A stretch of DNA of 64,000 nucleotides from Pseudomonas sp. Irchel 3A7. GTDB lineage: Bacteria > Pseudomonadota > Gammaproteobacteria > Pseudomonadales > Pseudomonadaceae. Under the pieces are notes generated by a model, which was not told the DNA's origin, made no database searches, and saw only the letters and a list, made by a program, of their open reading frames with translations. Position 1 is the stretch's first letter. Every line of letters starts with the position of its first letter. This document shows, piece after piece, positions 8,877 to 17,598 of this stretch. Position numbers and translations under genes: made by a program. The stretch covers positions 310,001 to 374,000 of the forward strand of contig NZ_FYED01000004.1 of assembly GCF_900187565.1 (NCBI RefSeq), read 5' to 3'.

Positions 8877-10160
8877 ATGAGCACTCATGAATACCGGCTG
8901 ATCGCAACGTCGAAAAGCCCCGAAGACCTGGTCCAGCACGACCGCGTCGATGTCTCGCTGTACAACGATCCGGCGCTGTTCGAAGCCGAACTGGAAAAGA
9001 TCTTCTACCGCACCTGGGTGTGGGTCGCCCACGAAAGCGAAGTGCGCAACAGCGGCGACTTCAAGACCGCCACCATCGGCCGTCGTCCGGTGATTGTCGT
9101 GCGCGACAAGAAGAACAACATCAACGTCCTGGAGAACCGTTGCCGTCACCGTGGCGCTACCGTGTGCGAGAAGCACAAGGGCAATGCCACCGGTTTCACT
9201 TGCCCGTACCACAGCTGGTCCTACGGCCTGGACGGCAAGTTGCGGGCGCTGCCGTACCCGGACGGTTACGAAGGCATTCTGGAAAAGTCCGAGTTGCCGC
9301 TGACCAGCCTGCGGGTCGAGAGCTACGCCGGCATGGTCTTCGCCAGCTACAACGACGAGATCGAGCCGCTGGAAGACTTCCTCGGCGGCGCCAAACACTG
9401 GATGGACCTGTTCATGAAACAGGGCGCCGGCTACCCGATCAAGACCCAGGGCGAACACAAGTTCAGCTTCAAGGGCAACTGGAAGATCCAGCTGGAAAAC
9501 ACCACCGACGGTTACCACTTCCCGATCGTGCACAAGTCGTTCATGTCGTCGGTGGATGAAGAAACCTCGGAAATGCTCTCGTTCATGACCGACGAGCAAG
9601 CCGTCACTCATTCGCTGGGCAACGGCCACAGCGTGATGGTGATGGTACCGGAGCACGTCGATCTCGATCACGACGACGGCACCGAGCAATTGCAAGAGCG
9701 CTTCGCCCACGTCACCGAAGAACTGTCGAAGACCATGCCGCCCGAACAGGTACGCCGCATCGTGCGTTCGCTGCACGGCGCCGGGTTCAACCTGAACCTG
9801 TTCCCCAACGTGGCCATGTCGATGTCGTTCTTCCGCGTGCTGCGGCCGGTGTCGGTCACCGAAACGGAAATCCGTCACGTTGCCCTGGGCATGGACGGCG
9901 GCCCGGAAATCGCCAACCGCGAGCGCATGCGCATTCACGAACACTTCCAGGGCCCGTTCGGTTTCGGCAGCCCCGATGACGCCGAGGCCTGGGACCGCGT
10001 GCAGCGCGGCTCCTATGCCGGCGTCGACGCGCCGATCCTGGTCAACCGCGGCCTGAACCGCGAAATCACCGCTGAAAACGGCGACAAAGTCAGCCACGCC
10101 ACCGACGAAGGCGGCATGCGCGGTGCCTACGACATGTGGAAAAGGATGATGAGCCAATGA
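8877..10160 (+). CDS. iacC: Rieske dioxygenase large subunit IacC
   Basis: 427 residues. The Rieske [2Fe-2S] motif is CRHRG...CPYHSW (about residues 87-112). The mononuclear iron site follows with ENTTDGYHFPIVH (near 205-217), giving the two His ligands. This is the catalytic alpha subunit of an aromatic ring-hydroxylating oxygenase. In the IAA route it acts on the oxindole intermediate made by IacA and IacE, towards catechol. A strong ribosome site (GAGGAG) precedes it. Its TGA overlaps the iacD ATG, matching an alpha/beta pair. Confidence 0.9.
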   Translation: MSTHEYRLIATSKSPEDLVQHDRVDVSLYNDPALFEAELEKIFYRTWVWVAHESEVRNSGDFKTATIGRRPVIVVRDKKNNINVLENRCRHRGATVCEKHKGNATGFTCPYHSWSYGLDGKLRALPYPDGYEGILEKSELPLTSLRVESYAGMVFASYNDEIEPLEDFLGGAKHWMDLFMKQGAGYPIKTQGEHKFSFKGNWKIQLENTTDGYHFPIVHKSFMSSVDEETSEMLSFMTDEQAVTHSLGNGHSVMVMVPEHVDLDHDDGTEQLQERFAHVTEELSKTMPPEQVRRIVRSLHGAGFNLNLFPNVAMSMSFFRVLRPVSVTETEIRHVALGMDGGPEIANRERMRIHEHFQGPFGFGSPDDAEAWDRVQRGSYAGVDAPILVNRGLNREITAENGDKVSHATDEGGMRGAYDMWKRMMSQ

Positions 10161-10657
10161 GCAATCACGACACCCTGAACGGTTTTTCCGGCCCGTTGGC
10201 CCAGGCCATCGAATTCATCTGGCGCGAAGCCGAGCTGCTGGACCATAAGAACTACGCCGAGTGGGCGACCCTGTGGAGCGAAAGCGGCAAGTACATCGTG
10301 CCGATCGACCCGGACACCGAAGATTTCGAGGCGACGCTGAACTACGCCTACGACGACGCGCGCATGCGTGACCTGCGCATCGAACGCCTGACTGCTGGCT
10401 ACTCGCCATCGGCGGTGGACGCGGCGAAAACCATCCGCACGGTCTCGCGTTTCCGTCTGGTGGAAGCGGCCGGCGACATTATCGAAGTCAACTCGGCGCA
10501 GTTGTTGTACGCCTACAAGCGCGGCGTGCACACGCCGTTCGTGGCCGACCTCAATCACCGCATCCGCTTCACCGACGGCGTACCGACCCTGGAGCGCAAA
10601 GTGGTGCGCCTGATCAATTCCACCGACAGCCTGAGCGCGCTCGGCTTCCTTCTGTGA
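10157..10657 (+). CDS. iacD: Rieske dioxygenase small subunit IacD
   Basis: 166 residues from the ATG overlapping the iacC stop. Aromatic-ring-hydroxylating dioxygenase beta family (NTF2 fold): WREAELLDHKNYAEW near the N terminus and a C-terminal LERKVVRLINS strand. Beta subunits are structural and have no metal site. It is coupled to iacC and followed 11 bases later by iacE. Confidence 0.88.
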   Translation: MSNHDTLNGFSGPLAQAIEFIWREAELLDHKNYAEWATLWSESGKYIVPIDPDTEDFEATLNYAYDDARMRDLRIERLTAGYSPSAVDAAKTIRTVSRFRLVEAAGDIIEVNSAQLLYAYKRGVHTPFVADLNHRIRFTDGVPTLERKVVRLINSTDSLSALGFLL

Positions 10658-10667
10658 GGGCAACATC

Positions 10668-11408
10668 ATGAGTCGAGTAGCCCTGGTAACAGGTGCTTCG
10701 CGCGGACTGGGCGAGTGCATCGCCCGCCGTCTGCACGCAGCGGGTTATCGCGTCGGCCTGGCGGATGTGCGTCTCGATGGCGTGCGACAACTGGCCGCCG
10801 AGCTGGATGGCAGCGGCGCCACGGCCGTCGCCATCGAGCTGGATGTGCGCAGCAAGGCCGATTTCCAGCGCGCCCGCGACCTGCTCGCCGCGCACTGGGG
10901 CGGCACCGACATTCTGGTGAACAACGCCGGGGTGTCGAAAGTCGCGGCGTTGATGGACATCACGCCGGAAGAATTCGACGAATCGATGGCGATCAACCTG
11001 CGCGGCACTTTCGTAGCGTGCCAGGTGTTCGGTGCGCATTTTGCCGAGCGTGGCTTCGGGCGCATCGTCAATATCGCCTCGCTCGCCGGGCAGAACGGCG
11101 GCACTGCGACGGGCGCGCATTACGCGGCGGCCAAGGGCGGCGTGGCGACATTGACCAAGGTCTTTGCCCGTGAACTGGCGCCCCGTGGCGTGACGGTCAA
11201 CAGCATCTCGCCGGGTCCGCTGGAGCTGCCGGTGGTACGCGAAACCGTAGCCCCGGAGCGTCTGGAACAGATTCTGAAAATGATCCCGGCCGGCACCCTG
11301 GGTGACCCTGGGTTCATCGCCGACAGCGTTTTGCTGCTGATTGCCGAGCATGCGACCTCCGTGACGGGGGCGTGCCTGGACATCAACGGCGGGCTGTTCA
11401 TGCGCTGA
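10668..11408 (+). CDS. iacE: short-chain dehydrogenase IacE
   Basis: 246 residues. Classical SDR with cofactor motif TGASRGLGE (about 10-18), NNAG (near 85) and active-site YxxxK (YAAAKGG, near 150). The C terminus VTGACLDINGG is typical of FabG-like enzymes. In iac clusters it oxidises or reduces a hydroxylated indole acetate intermediate. It is the last gene of the tight A-to-E run; a REP doublet then separates it from iacF. Confidence 0.87.
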   Translation: MSRVALVTGASRGLGECIARRLHAAGYRVGLADVRLDGVRQLAAELDGSGATAVAIELDVRSKADFQRARDLLAAHWGGTDILVNNAGVSKVAALMDITPEEFDESMAINLRGTFVACQVFGAHFAERGFGRIVNIASLAGQNGGTATGAHYAAAKGGVATLTKVFARELAPRGVTVNSISPGPLELPVVRETVAPERLEQILKMIPAGTLGDPGFIADSVLLLIAEHATSVTGACLDINGGLFMR

Positions 11409-11447
11409 GCATGCTCAACCCCATCGTATCGGCAGGAAAATGACTCC

Positions 11448-11531
11448 TGTGGGAGCGAGCCTGCTCGCGAAGGTGTATCAGCTACATAAATGTCGACTGA
11501 CACACCTTCGCGAGCAGGCTCGCTCCCACAA
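11448..11531. repeat. REP doublet
   Basis: TGTGGGAGCGAGCCTGCTCG and its reverse copy, 40 bases apart, between iacE and iacF. It could stabilise the 3' end of the iacA-E message. Confidence 0.87.
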
Positions 11532-11568
11532 GGTGAAGTAACTAAAACAAGTGTATTCAGGTGATGCA

Positions 11569-12519
11569 ATGATGAAGGTGAAGATCGAAAGGATCGTCGA
11601 CGAAGCGCTGGATATCCGTTCCTTTCGCCTCGTGCGCAGTGACGGCCAGCCGCTCGACACCTATGAGCCGGGTGCCCACGTCGACCTTACCGGCCCGACC
11701 GGTGTAACCCGCCAATACTCCCTGTGCAGCCCGCCCCAGGATCGTCGCGCCTACCTGGTGGCGGTGAAGAAAGAACCGCAGTCGCGCGGTGGCTCGCTGG
11801 CGTTGCATGAGCAGGTGGAAGAGGGCATGGAGCTGGAAATGGGCGCGCCACGCAACCTGTTCCGCCTGGACCCGGCTGCCCGCGAACACGTGCTGTTCGC
11901 CGCCGGCATCGGTGTGACGCCGCTGCTGAGCATGGCCTATCGACTGGCGGAAAGCGGCCAGCCGTATCGCCTGCATTACTTCGCCCGCTCGGCAGAGTAC
12001 GCGGCGTTCACCGAACTGCTGGCGGCAAATTTTGCCGATCACGTCGAGTTTCACTACGGCGTCGAACCGGGCGATCTGGACGCCGCATTAAGCGCGTGCC
12101 TGGAACGTGCCGGCAGCGATGCCCATGTCTACACCTGCGGCCCCGCGCCGTTCATGAATAAAGTGGTGGAAGTGGCCGCGCGCAGCCGTTCGGACGATGC
12201 CATCCACCTGGAACACTTCGCCGCCGATCCTGCAGCCAACAGCGGCCCGAGCGGGGGTTTCGAAGTGGAACTGGCCAGCTCCGGCGTGGTGCTGCATGTA
12301 CCGGCTGACAGCAGTCTGGTGGATGTGTTGCAGGCCCACGGTTGCGACATCGACACCGAGTGCCGCGAAGGCATCTGCGGCACCTGTATTGTCGAGGTGC
12401 TGGACGGCGTGCCGGAGCACCGTGACAACTGCCTTTCCAACAAGGAAAAGGCGTCCAACAAGCAGATTTGCGCCTGCGTTTCACGGGCGCTTTCCGCTCG
12501 TCTGGTACTGGACATTTAA
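11569..12519 (+). CDS. iacF: dioxygenase reductase IacF (FMN/NAD + [2Fe-2S])
   Basis: 316 residues from the ATG preceded by CAGGTGA. Domain order is that of phthalate dioxygenase reductases: FMN-binding barrel with RQYSLCSP (near 50), NAD-binding domain with AAGIGVTPLLSMA (near 112), and a C-terminal plant-type ferredoxin with CREGICGTC..C (near 270-300). It passes electrons from NAD(P)H to the IacCD Rieske oxygenase. A GTG 18 bases upstream is an alternative start. It is separated from iacE by 160 bases including a REP doublet, so it may have its own promoter. Confidence 0.9.
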   Translation: MMKVKIERIVDEALDIRSFRLVRSDGQPLDTYEPGAHVDLTGPTGVTRQYSLCSPPQDRRAYLVAVKKEPQSRGGSLALHEQVEEGMELEMGAPRNLFRLDPAAREHVLFAAGIGVTPLLSMAYRLAESGQPYRLHYFARSAEYAAFTELLAANFADHVEFHYGVEPGDLDAALSACLERAGSDAHVYTCGPAPFMNKVVEVAARSRSDDAIHLEHFAADPAANSGPSGGFEVELASSGVVLHVPADSSLVDVLQAHGCDIDTECREGICGTCIVEVLDGVPEHRDNCLSNKEKASNKQICACVSRALSARLVLDI

Positions 12520-12672
12520 GCGCTTTCAAGGCTGGAAAGCCGACGCCGGAGCCTGTTGAATGGGCGCCCGGCGGCCATCGAGGGAGGCGATGGCCGGAGT
12601 ACGAAACATTTTTAGCGAGCCGCTCGACGAAGCGGCCGAAAAATAACAACAAAAACGTGAGGCTTTGCGGAC

Positions 12673-13593
12673 ATGATTACAGCATCGGCGGTGCGCAATG
12701 AGGCGTTCGAAAGTTGGCTGAGCCAGGTTAACCAGGCCTGCGGGCGTTTCGACGCCCGCGCGTTGGACACCGATTTCTATGGCGAGCTGGCGGAATTTCG
12801 CAGCGGCGCGATCAAGCTCAGCGTGGTCGACATGGCGCACGTGCACCTGTACCGCAGCAGCAAGGATGTCAGCACCAGCAGCGACGGGCACTACTACGCG
12901 GTGTTCCAGATGCGCGGCAGTTCGTACCTCGAGCAGGGCGACAACCGTGCGCAACTGGGGTGTGGCGACATCGCCCTGATCGACGCCAGCCGCCCGAGCG
13001 ACATGACCTACAACGACGATTCCCGACAGTTGTCGCTGATCCTGCCGCGCCAGGTGGTCGAGCGCGGCTCGCACTTCACGGCGGTCAATTGCGCCACGCG
13101 CATCGCGGCCAATAATCCTCTGGCGGCCATGGCCAACCGCCTGGTGCTGGAGACTCGCCAGCAGGAAGGGCTGGACATGCAGGAAAGCGAGGCCGTGCTC
13201 GACGCCCTGGTCAGCCTGCTGCTACCGGGCGTCAGCGCCCGCGACAGCAATGGCGATATTCATGAGCGGCAGTTCCGCAAGATCATCGCCTTCATTGACG
13301 AACACATCAGCGACGAAGCGCTCTGCCCCGAACTGATTGCCCGGGAGGTGGGGGTGTCGGTGCGCGGGTTGTACCGGATGTTCTCCAAGCGCGGGCTGGT
13401 GGTGGCGCAATACATCAAGCACCGACGCCTGGACTTCTGCGCGGAAAACCTGCGCCGCAGTGATGTCGAGCAGAAGCTGTCGGCACTGTGTTACGCCTGG
13501 GGCTTTTCCGATTCCAGCTACTTTTCCTCGGCGTTCAAATCGCGTTTTGGTGTGTCGCCGGGTGCCTATCGCAAGCGCTATAGCCAGAATTGA
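12673..13593 (+). CDS. AraC-family transcriptional regulator
   Basis: 306 residues. The N-terminal half is a cupin-like AraC-binding domain of the AraC_binding_2 type (GDIALIDASRPSDMTY motif). The C-terminal half (about 205-300) has two helix-turn-helix units with the family signature AWGFSDSSYFSSAFKSRFG. It lies directly after iacF on the same strand, so it probably controls the iac genes. That is a departure from P. putida 1290, where a MarR protein (IacR) is used. No MarR gene is present here. Confidence 0.88.
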   Translation: MITASAVRNEAFESWLSQVNQACGRFDARALDTDFYGELAEFRSGAIKLSVVDMAHVHLYRSSKDVSTSSDGHYYAVFQMRGSSYLEQGDNRAQLGCGDIALIDASRPSDMTYNDDSRQLSLILPRQVVERGSHFTAVNCATRIAANNPLAAMANRLVLETRQQEGLDMQESEAVLDALVSLLLPGVSARDSNGDIHERQFRKIIAFIDEHISDEALCPELIAREVGVSVRGLYRMFSKRGLVVAQYIKHRRLDFCAENLRRSDVEQKLSALCYAWGFSDSSYFSSAFKSRFGVSPGAYRKRYSQN

Positions 13594-13604
13594 GGTTGTA
13601 TCTG

Positions 13605-13708
13605 CCGGCCCCTTCGCGAGCAGGCTCGCTCCCACAGGTGATCACTGTCGGACACATAATATGTGTTCACCGCAGATCCACTGTGGGAGCGAGCCTGCTC
13701 GCGAAAGC
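13605..13708. repeat. REP doublet
   Basis: Outward-facing pair (CTTCGCGAGCAGGCTCGCTC and its reverse) between the convergent araC-family and response regulator genes. Confidence 0.87.
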
Positions 13709-13739
13709 GGTCTGACGGCCGCATCCGGTCTCAGGGTCA

Positions 13740-14369
13740 TCAATGCCGCGCCGGCTCCTCCGCCGGCAAGTGCAGCACCTCGCGCACCAGCATCGCGATG
13801 CTGGTCACGCCCATCTTTTCCTTGATCTTGGTGCGGTGAACATCAACGGTTTTCACGCTGATGTTCAGCTCCCGGGCAATCACCTTGCTGGCCTTGCCAT
13901 CGATCACCAGCATCAGCACCTCGCGCTCGCGGCTGGTCAACAGTGCCAGTTTGCCTTGCAGGTTCTGGCGCTGCTCCTGGTCGGCCTGGGCGTGTACGGC
14001 GGTCTTCAGCGCGGCCTGGATGCGGTCGATCATCTGCTGCGGGTTGTAGGGTTTCTCGACGAAGTCCAGCGCGCCGTTCTTCATCGCCGTCACCGACATC
14101 GGAATATCGCCATGGGCCGAGACGAAAATGGTCGGCAAGGTGCTGCCGCGCTGGTTGAGGATTTCCTGCAACTGGAAACCGCTGGTTTCCGGCATGCGCA
14201 CGTCCAGCACCAGGCAGGCCGGTTGCTTGGGGTCGTACTGGCTGAGGAATTCTTCGGCGCCGGCAAAGCACTGCGCCTGCACGCTGACCGACTCCAGCAA
14301 CCAGGCCAGCGAGGTGCGCAGGTCCTTGTCGTCGTCAACGATGTAAACAATCGGTTTGCGGGTTTGCAT
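13740..14369 (-). CDS. FixJ/LuxR-type response regulator
   Basis: 209 residues. The receiver domain (1-120) has DDD near residue 13, the phospho-acceptor Asp in LVLDVRMPE (near 57) and the conserved Lys in VEKPY (near 107). A linker leads to a LuxR-type helix-turn-helix (about 140-200; LTSREREVL, SVKTVDVHRTKIKEKM). It resembles FixJ, TodT and StyR, which pair with PAS kinases like the one at 3808-5298. It is divergent from iacG with a 12-base palindrome between them. A control role over iac, aau or both is inference. Confidence 0.9.
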   Translation of the reverse strand: MQTRKPIVYIVDDDKDLRTSLAWLLESVSVQAQCFAGAEEFLSQYDPKQPACLVLDVRMPETSGFQLQEILNQRGSTLPTIFVSAHGDIPMSVTAMKNGALDFVEKPYNPQQMIDRIQAALKTAVHAQADQEQRQNLQGKLALLTSREREVLMLVIDGKASKVIARELNISVKTVDVHRTKIKEKMGVTSIAMLVREVLHLPAEEPARH

Positions 14370-14429
14370 CAGGGGCTGCCACGAAATTTTCTATTTATTG
14401 TTATCGCTCGCGTGCACGCGCGGCGGACA

Positions 14430-14452
14430 TTGGCTCATCTTTTTGGAGCCAA
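14430..14452. promoter_or_regulatory. inverted repeat in the response regulator / iacG gap
   Basis: TTGGCTC and GAGCCAA are separated by 9 bases. There is no T run, so a terminator is unlikely. Its role is unknown. Confidence 0.35.
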
Positions 14453-14498
14453 GTAGCAGGATACCCACTGTGGCCGGCCCATGCGATAAAGAAACCAC

Positions 14499-14510
14499 CT
14501 AGTCGACTAG
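14499..14510. promoter_or_regulatory. 12-base perfect palindrome, candidate operator
   Basis: CTAGTCGACTAG is perfectly symmetric and lies 120 bases before iacG and 130 bases before the divergent response regulator gene. A dimeric LuxR/FixJ-type regulator would be expected to use such a site. That this is the operator is inference. Confidence 0.4.
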
Positions 14511-14630
14511 CGGAAAGCCTACCTCTACGTGGGGATCGTCAGAATGGTTGGGCGCAGCGCCCGGCCTTAGTCTTGTTCCATCACCTACGGGCCGCCTCAA
14601 AGCGGTCCTCCTGAAGGAAGGGGCATCGAC

Positions 14631-15143
14631 ATGGCCGACCTGAGCCAGCAGCAAATCGACTTTCGCAACGCCATGGCGCAGCTGCCTGCGGCGGTGAACA
14701 TCATCACCACCAACGGCCCTGGCGGTCGTTGCGGCATCACCGCCAGCGCCGTGTGCTCGGTGACCGATTCGCCGCCCACCGTGCTGGTCTGCGTCAACCG
14801 CAACAGCGCCACCCACGACGTGTTCCGCACCAACGGCCGGCTGTGCGTCAACGTGCTGTGCGGCGAGCAGGAAGAACTGGCCCGCCACTTCGCCGGCATG
14901 ACCAAGGTGCCGATGGCCGAGCGCTTCGCCTGGGATCTGTGGGACGACGGCGCCGCCGACGTGCCGGTGTTGCGTGACGCTCTGGTGCAGTTGGAGGGAC
15001 GGATCAGCGAGTGCAAGGAAGTGGGGTCGCATTCGGTGATGTTCGTGGAACTGGAAAAGGTTGGCGTGCGGGAGCAGGGCGATAGCCTGGTGTACTTCAA
15101 CCGGTTGTTTCATCGGCTTGAACATGCTGGGGCGCATTGCTGA
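14631..15143 (+). CDS. iacG: flavin reductase IacG
   Basis: 170 residues of the HpaC-like flavin reductase family: FRNAMAQLPAAVNIITT at the start, ITASAVCSVTDSPPTVLVCVNR in the flavin-binding barrel, and a GDSLVYFNRLFH C-terminal strand. It would supply reduced flavin to IacA. It is set apart from iacA-F by the two regulators, with its own upstream region. A ribosome site (GAAGGAAGG) precedes the ATG. Confidence 0.88.
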   Translation: MADLSQQQIDFRNAMAQLPAAVNIITTNGPGGRCGITASAVCSVTDSPPTVLVCVNRNSATHDVFRTNGRLCVNVLCGEQEELARHFAGMTKVPMAERFAWDLWDDGAADVPVLRDALVQLEGRISECKEVGSHSVMFVELEKVGVREQGDSLVYFNRLFHRLEHAGAHC

Positions 15144-15144
15144 T

Positions 15145-15285
15145 TGTGGCGAGGGGATTTATCTGTGGCGAGGGGATTTATCCCCGTTGGGCTGCGAAGC
15201 GGCCCCCAGCACCCGTCCAGACAAATTGAGTGGTCCGGGTTCACGACTGCTTCGCAGTCGAACGGGGATAAATCCCCTCGCCACA
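15145..15285. repeat. second REP family (GTGGCGAGGGGATTTATC), inverted
   Basis: A TGTGGCGAGGGGATTTATC unit occurs twice in tandem, and its reverse (GATAAATCCCCTCGCCACA) closes the element about 90 bases later. Inside are GCTGCGAAGCGGC and GACTGCTTCGCAGTCG palindromes. It is the same family as 62808-62930 and lies between the convergent iacG and kinase genes. Confidence 0.85.
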
Positions 15286-15297
15286 AATGTTCAACAA

Positions 15298-16311
15298 TTA
15301 CTGCTGTAAATATCCCCGAGCCAACCTGCAAGCCCGCTCAATCAGCATCGGCGCCATTTCGATCGCAGTCTGCGTACCCTGGCGGGTATGAATCCAGCCC
15401 AGGTACGTGGTGCCGCGCAGCATCAGAAACAGTGCCAGTGTCTGGCGGTCCGCTTCGGTCAGCGGCTTCACCGCGTGATACCCCTCTAGCAGCGCCGCCT
15501 TGATCTGCTCATAGCGCGGGTCATCCAGGCAGAAGTACAGCGCCGTGGCCAGCTCGAACATGTGCCAGCCGAAACCCGCGTCGTCGAAGTCGATCAGGCG
15601 CAGGCGCGGGCCTTCGATCAGCAGGTTTTCAGGCACCAGGTCGGCGTGGATCATGCCGAAGTTGCCCAGGTGCCGGCCGTATTGGCGCAAGTCCCGACGC
15701 GCCGTGCGCCGGGCCTGTTGCAGCAGGTCCCGTTGCTCGTCGCTGAGCTGCTCCAGCTCCCAGAAACGCCCCCAGAACGGGGTGGCGCCGATCAAACCCT
15801 CTTCATCCCAGGCATGCCGGACGAATTCGTCCGGCTGCTGCCAATGAGCCGAATGCACATGAATGCGCGCGGCAAGCGCGCCGGCTTCGGCAAACAGAAA
15901 GTCGATCTCGGTATCGGCCTGCACCCCGGCCTCGGAGGTGCCGGCGGTCGCCCCCGGCAGCCAGGCGAGCATGTCGACATGACGTTGACCGATATCGGCA
16001 TGGCTCACCTCGATCAAATGGCGTTGATCCTGAGCGCGAATGATCTGCGGCACAGTAATGCCGGCGCTTTCCAGGGCTTCCATCCATTGCAGCTCGGAAC
16101 GCAGCGCCGCTTCGCAGTGATAGCCATTGCGATGAATGCGCAGGGCTACGCGCTGGCCGTCGTGGCGGCGGGCCGAGAACACCGCGTTTTCGCGGTATTT
16201 CACCAGTTCGATATCGGCAAAATCACCGTCCCAATTTTGCAAGGCGTGGCGTGCCAGATCGTGCAATCTGGCGACTTGCTGGTCGTGGTTCAAAGTATGA
16301 AATTCAGTCAT
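15298..16311 (-). CDS. APH-family small-molecule kinase (amino-alcohol kinase candidate)
   Basis: 337 residues of the choline kinase/aminoglycoside phosphotransferase fold. The Brenner-type catalytic loop is MIHADLVPENLL (about 225-236), followed by the metal-binding LIDFDDAG. The first half contains the N-lobe with VALRIHR. It lies just downstream (9 bases) of the AGXT2L-like PLP gene. In vertebrates hydroxylysine kinase and ethanolamine kinase work with this kind of phospho-lyase, so the substrate is probably ethanolamine, 1-amino-2-propanol or hydroxylysine. Homoserine kinase II is a more distant alternative. Confidence 0.75.
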   Translation of the reverse strand: MTEFHTLNHDQQVARLHDLARHALQNWDGDFADIELVKYRENAVFSARRHDGQRVALRIHRNGYHCEAALRSELQWMEALESAGITVPQIIRAQDQRHLIEVSHADIGQRHVDMLAWLPGATAGTSEAGVQADTEIDFLFAEAGALAARIHVHSAHWQQPDEFVRHAWDEEGLIGATPFWGRFWELEQLSDEQRDLLQQARRTARRDLRQYGRHLGNFGMIHADLVPENLLIEGPRLRLIDFDDAGFGWHMFELATALYFCLDDPRYEQIKAALLEGYHAVKPLTEADRQTLALFLMLRGTTYLGWIHTRQGTQTAIEMAPMLIERACRLARGYLQQ

Positions 16312-16320
16312 GGCAGATCC

Positions 16321-17598
16321 TCAAATCGCACTCAGCGCATGGTCCAGGGTGTCGACGAACAGGTCGGCGTGTTCGCGGCTGAACACCAGCGGCGGGCGCA
16401 GCTTGAGAATGTTGTCGCCGGCGCCGATCTTGCTGATCAGCACACCGTTCTCGCGCATGTCGTTGACCACCTTGCGTGCTTCCAGCCCGGCGGGTTCCTT
16501 GCTGGCACGGTCGCGCACCAGTTCCATGGCGAAGAACAGGCCCTTGCCGCGCACATCTCCGATGATCGAATGTTTGTCGGCCAGTGCTTGCAGACGCCGC
16601 TGCACATAAGCGCCGACGTTTTGCGCGTTCTGCAGCAACTGCTTCTGTTCAATTTCGTCCAGCACTGCCATGCCCACGGCAGCGGCCACCGGCGAGCCAC
16701 CGAAGGTGTTGAAGTACATGGCGTTGCGGCCGAACGATTCCACCAGCGCCTTGTGGGTGATCAGCCCCGCCAGCGGGTAACCGTTGCCCATGGGCTTGCC
16801 GAGGGTGGCGATGTCCGGCGTCACGCCGTGGGCCTGATGCCCCCACAGGTGATCGCCGGTACGGCCGAAGCCGGACTGCACCTCGTCGGCGATGAACAAG
16901 CCGCCCGCCGCGCGGATCAACTCCGCAGCTTTGGCGACGAAACTGGCCGGCACCCGAGGCAAACCTTCGTTGGCGAACAGGGTGTCGATCAACAACGCCG
17001 CCGGGCGAATCCCCTGGGCCTGCATTGAGGCAATCGCCGCGGCGATATTGGCGGCGTACTCATCCGCCAGTTGCGCTTCGCTGGTACCAGCGGGTGCGCG
17101 GTACAAGCATGGAATCGGCACGGCGCGGGCATGGGCGGCGAAGGGTTCCGGCGAGGGCAGGGCAGTGGTCACCTCAGCCAGCGAAGCCGAGTTACCGTGG
17201 TAGTTGTAATCGCTGACGATAATCCCGGTGCCGCCGCTGGCGAAACGCGCCAGGCGCAGCGCCAGTTCGTTAGCCTCGCTGCCGGTACAGGTGAACATCG
17301 CGGTGTCCAGGGGCTGGGCAAAGGTGGCCGTCAGGCGCTCGGCATAGCGCACCACTTGCTCATCGAGGTAGCGGGTGTGGATGTTCAGGGTGGTCGCCTG
17401 GCGGTGCATCGCCTCGACCACCTGCGGGTTGCAGTGGCCGACGCAAGGGACGTTGTTGTAAACGTCCAGATAGCGGCGACCGTCGACGTCGAACAGCCAG
17501 ACGCCCTCACTGCGTACCAGGTGCAGAGGCTTGTCGTAGAACAGCGGCGAGGCGCTGCCGAGTACGCGATGGCGGCGTTGCAGAAGGGTGTCAGGCAT
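16321..17598 (-). CDS. class III PLP enzyme, AGXT2L-like amino-alcohol phosphate phospho-lyase candidate
   Basis: 425 residues. Class III aminotransferase fold with CTGSEANELALRLAR (PLP phosphate site, near 108-122), FIADEVQSGFGRTG (near 225) and the Lys in TLGKPMGNG (near 255) that binds PLP. The N terminus YLDVYNNVPCVGHCNPQVV is very like vertebrate AGXT2L1/2, which are phospho-lyases and not transaminases: they convert O-phosphoethanolamine or phosphohydroxylysine to an aldehyde, ammonia and phosphate. The neighbouring kinase and ethanolamine-like permease support this reading. It overlaps the permease gene by 8 bases. Confidence 0.78.
   Translation of the reverse strand: MPDTLLQRRHRVLGSASPLFYDKPLHLVRSEGVWLFDVDGRRYLDVYNNVPCVGHCNPQVVEAMHRQATTLNIHTRYLDEQVVRYAERLTATFAQPLDTAMFTCTGSEANELALRLARFASGGTGIIVSDYNYHGNSASLAEVTTALPSPEPFAAHARAVPIPCLYRAPAGTSEAQLADEYAANIAAAIASMQAQGIRPAALLIDTLFANEGLPRVPASFVAKAAELIRAAGGLFIADEVQSGFGRTGDHLWGHQAHGVTPDIATLGKPMGNGYPLAGLITHKALVESFGRNAMYFNTFGGSPVAAAVGMAVLDEIEQKQLLQNAQNVGAYVQRRLQALADKHSIIGDVRGKGLFFAMELVRDRASKEPAGLEARKVVNDMRENGVLISKIGAGDNILKLRPPLVFSREHADLFVDTLDHALSAI

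Noticed and set aside
15562..17028. 488-codon plus-strand frame over the kinase and PLP-enzyme genes
   Set aside because: It is a shadow of two well-supported minus-strand genes with catalytic motifs; its own translation looks compositionally random.
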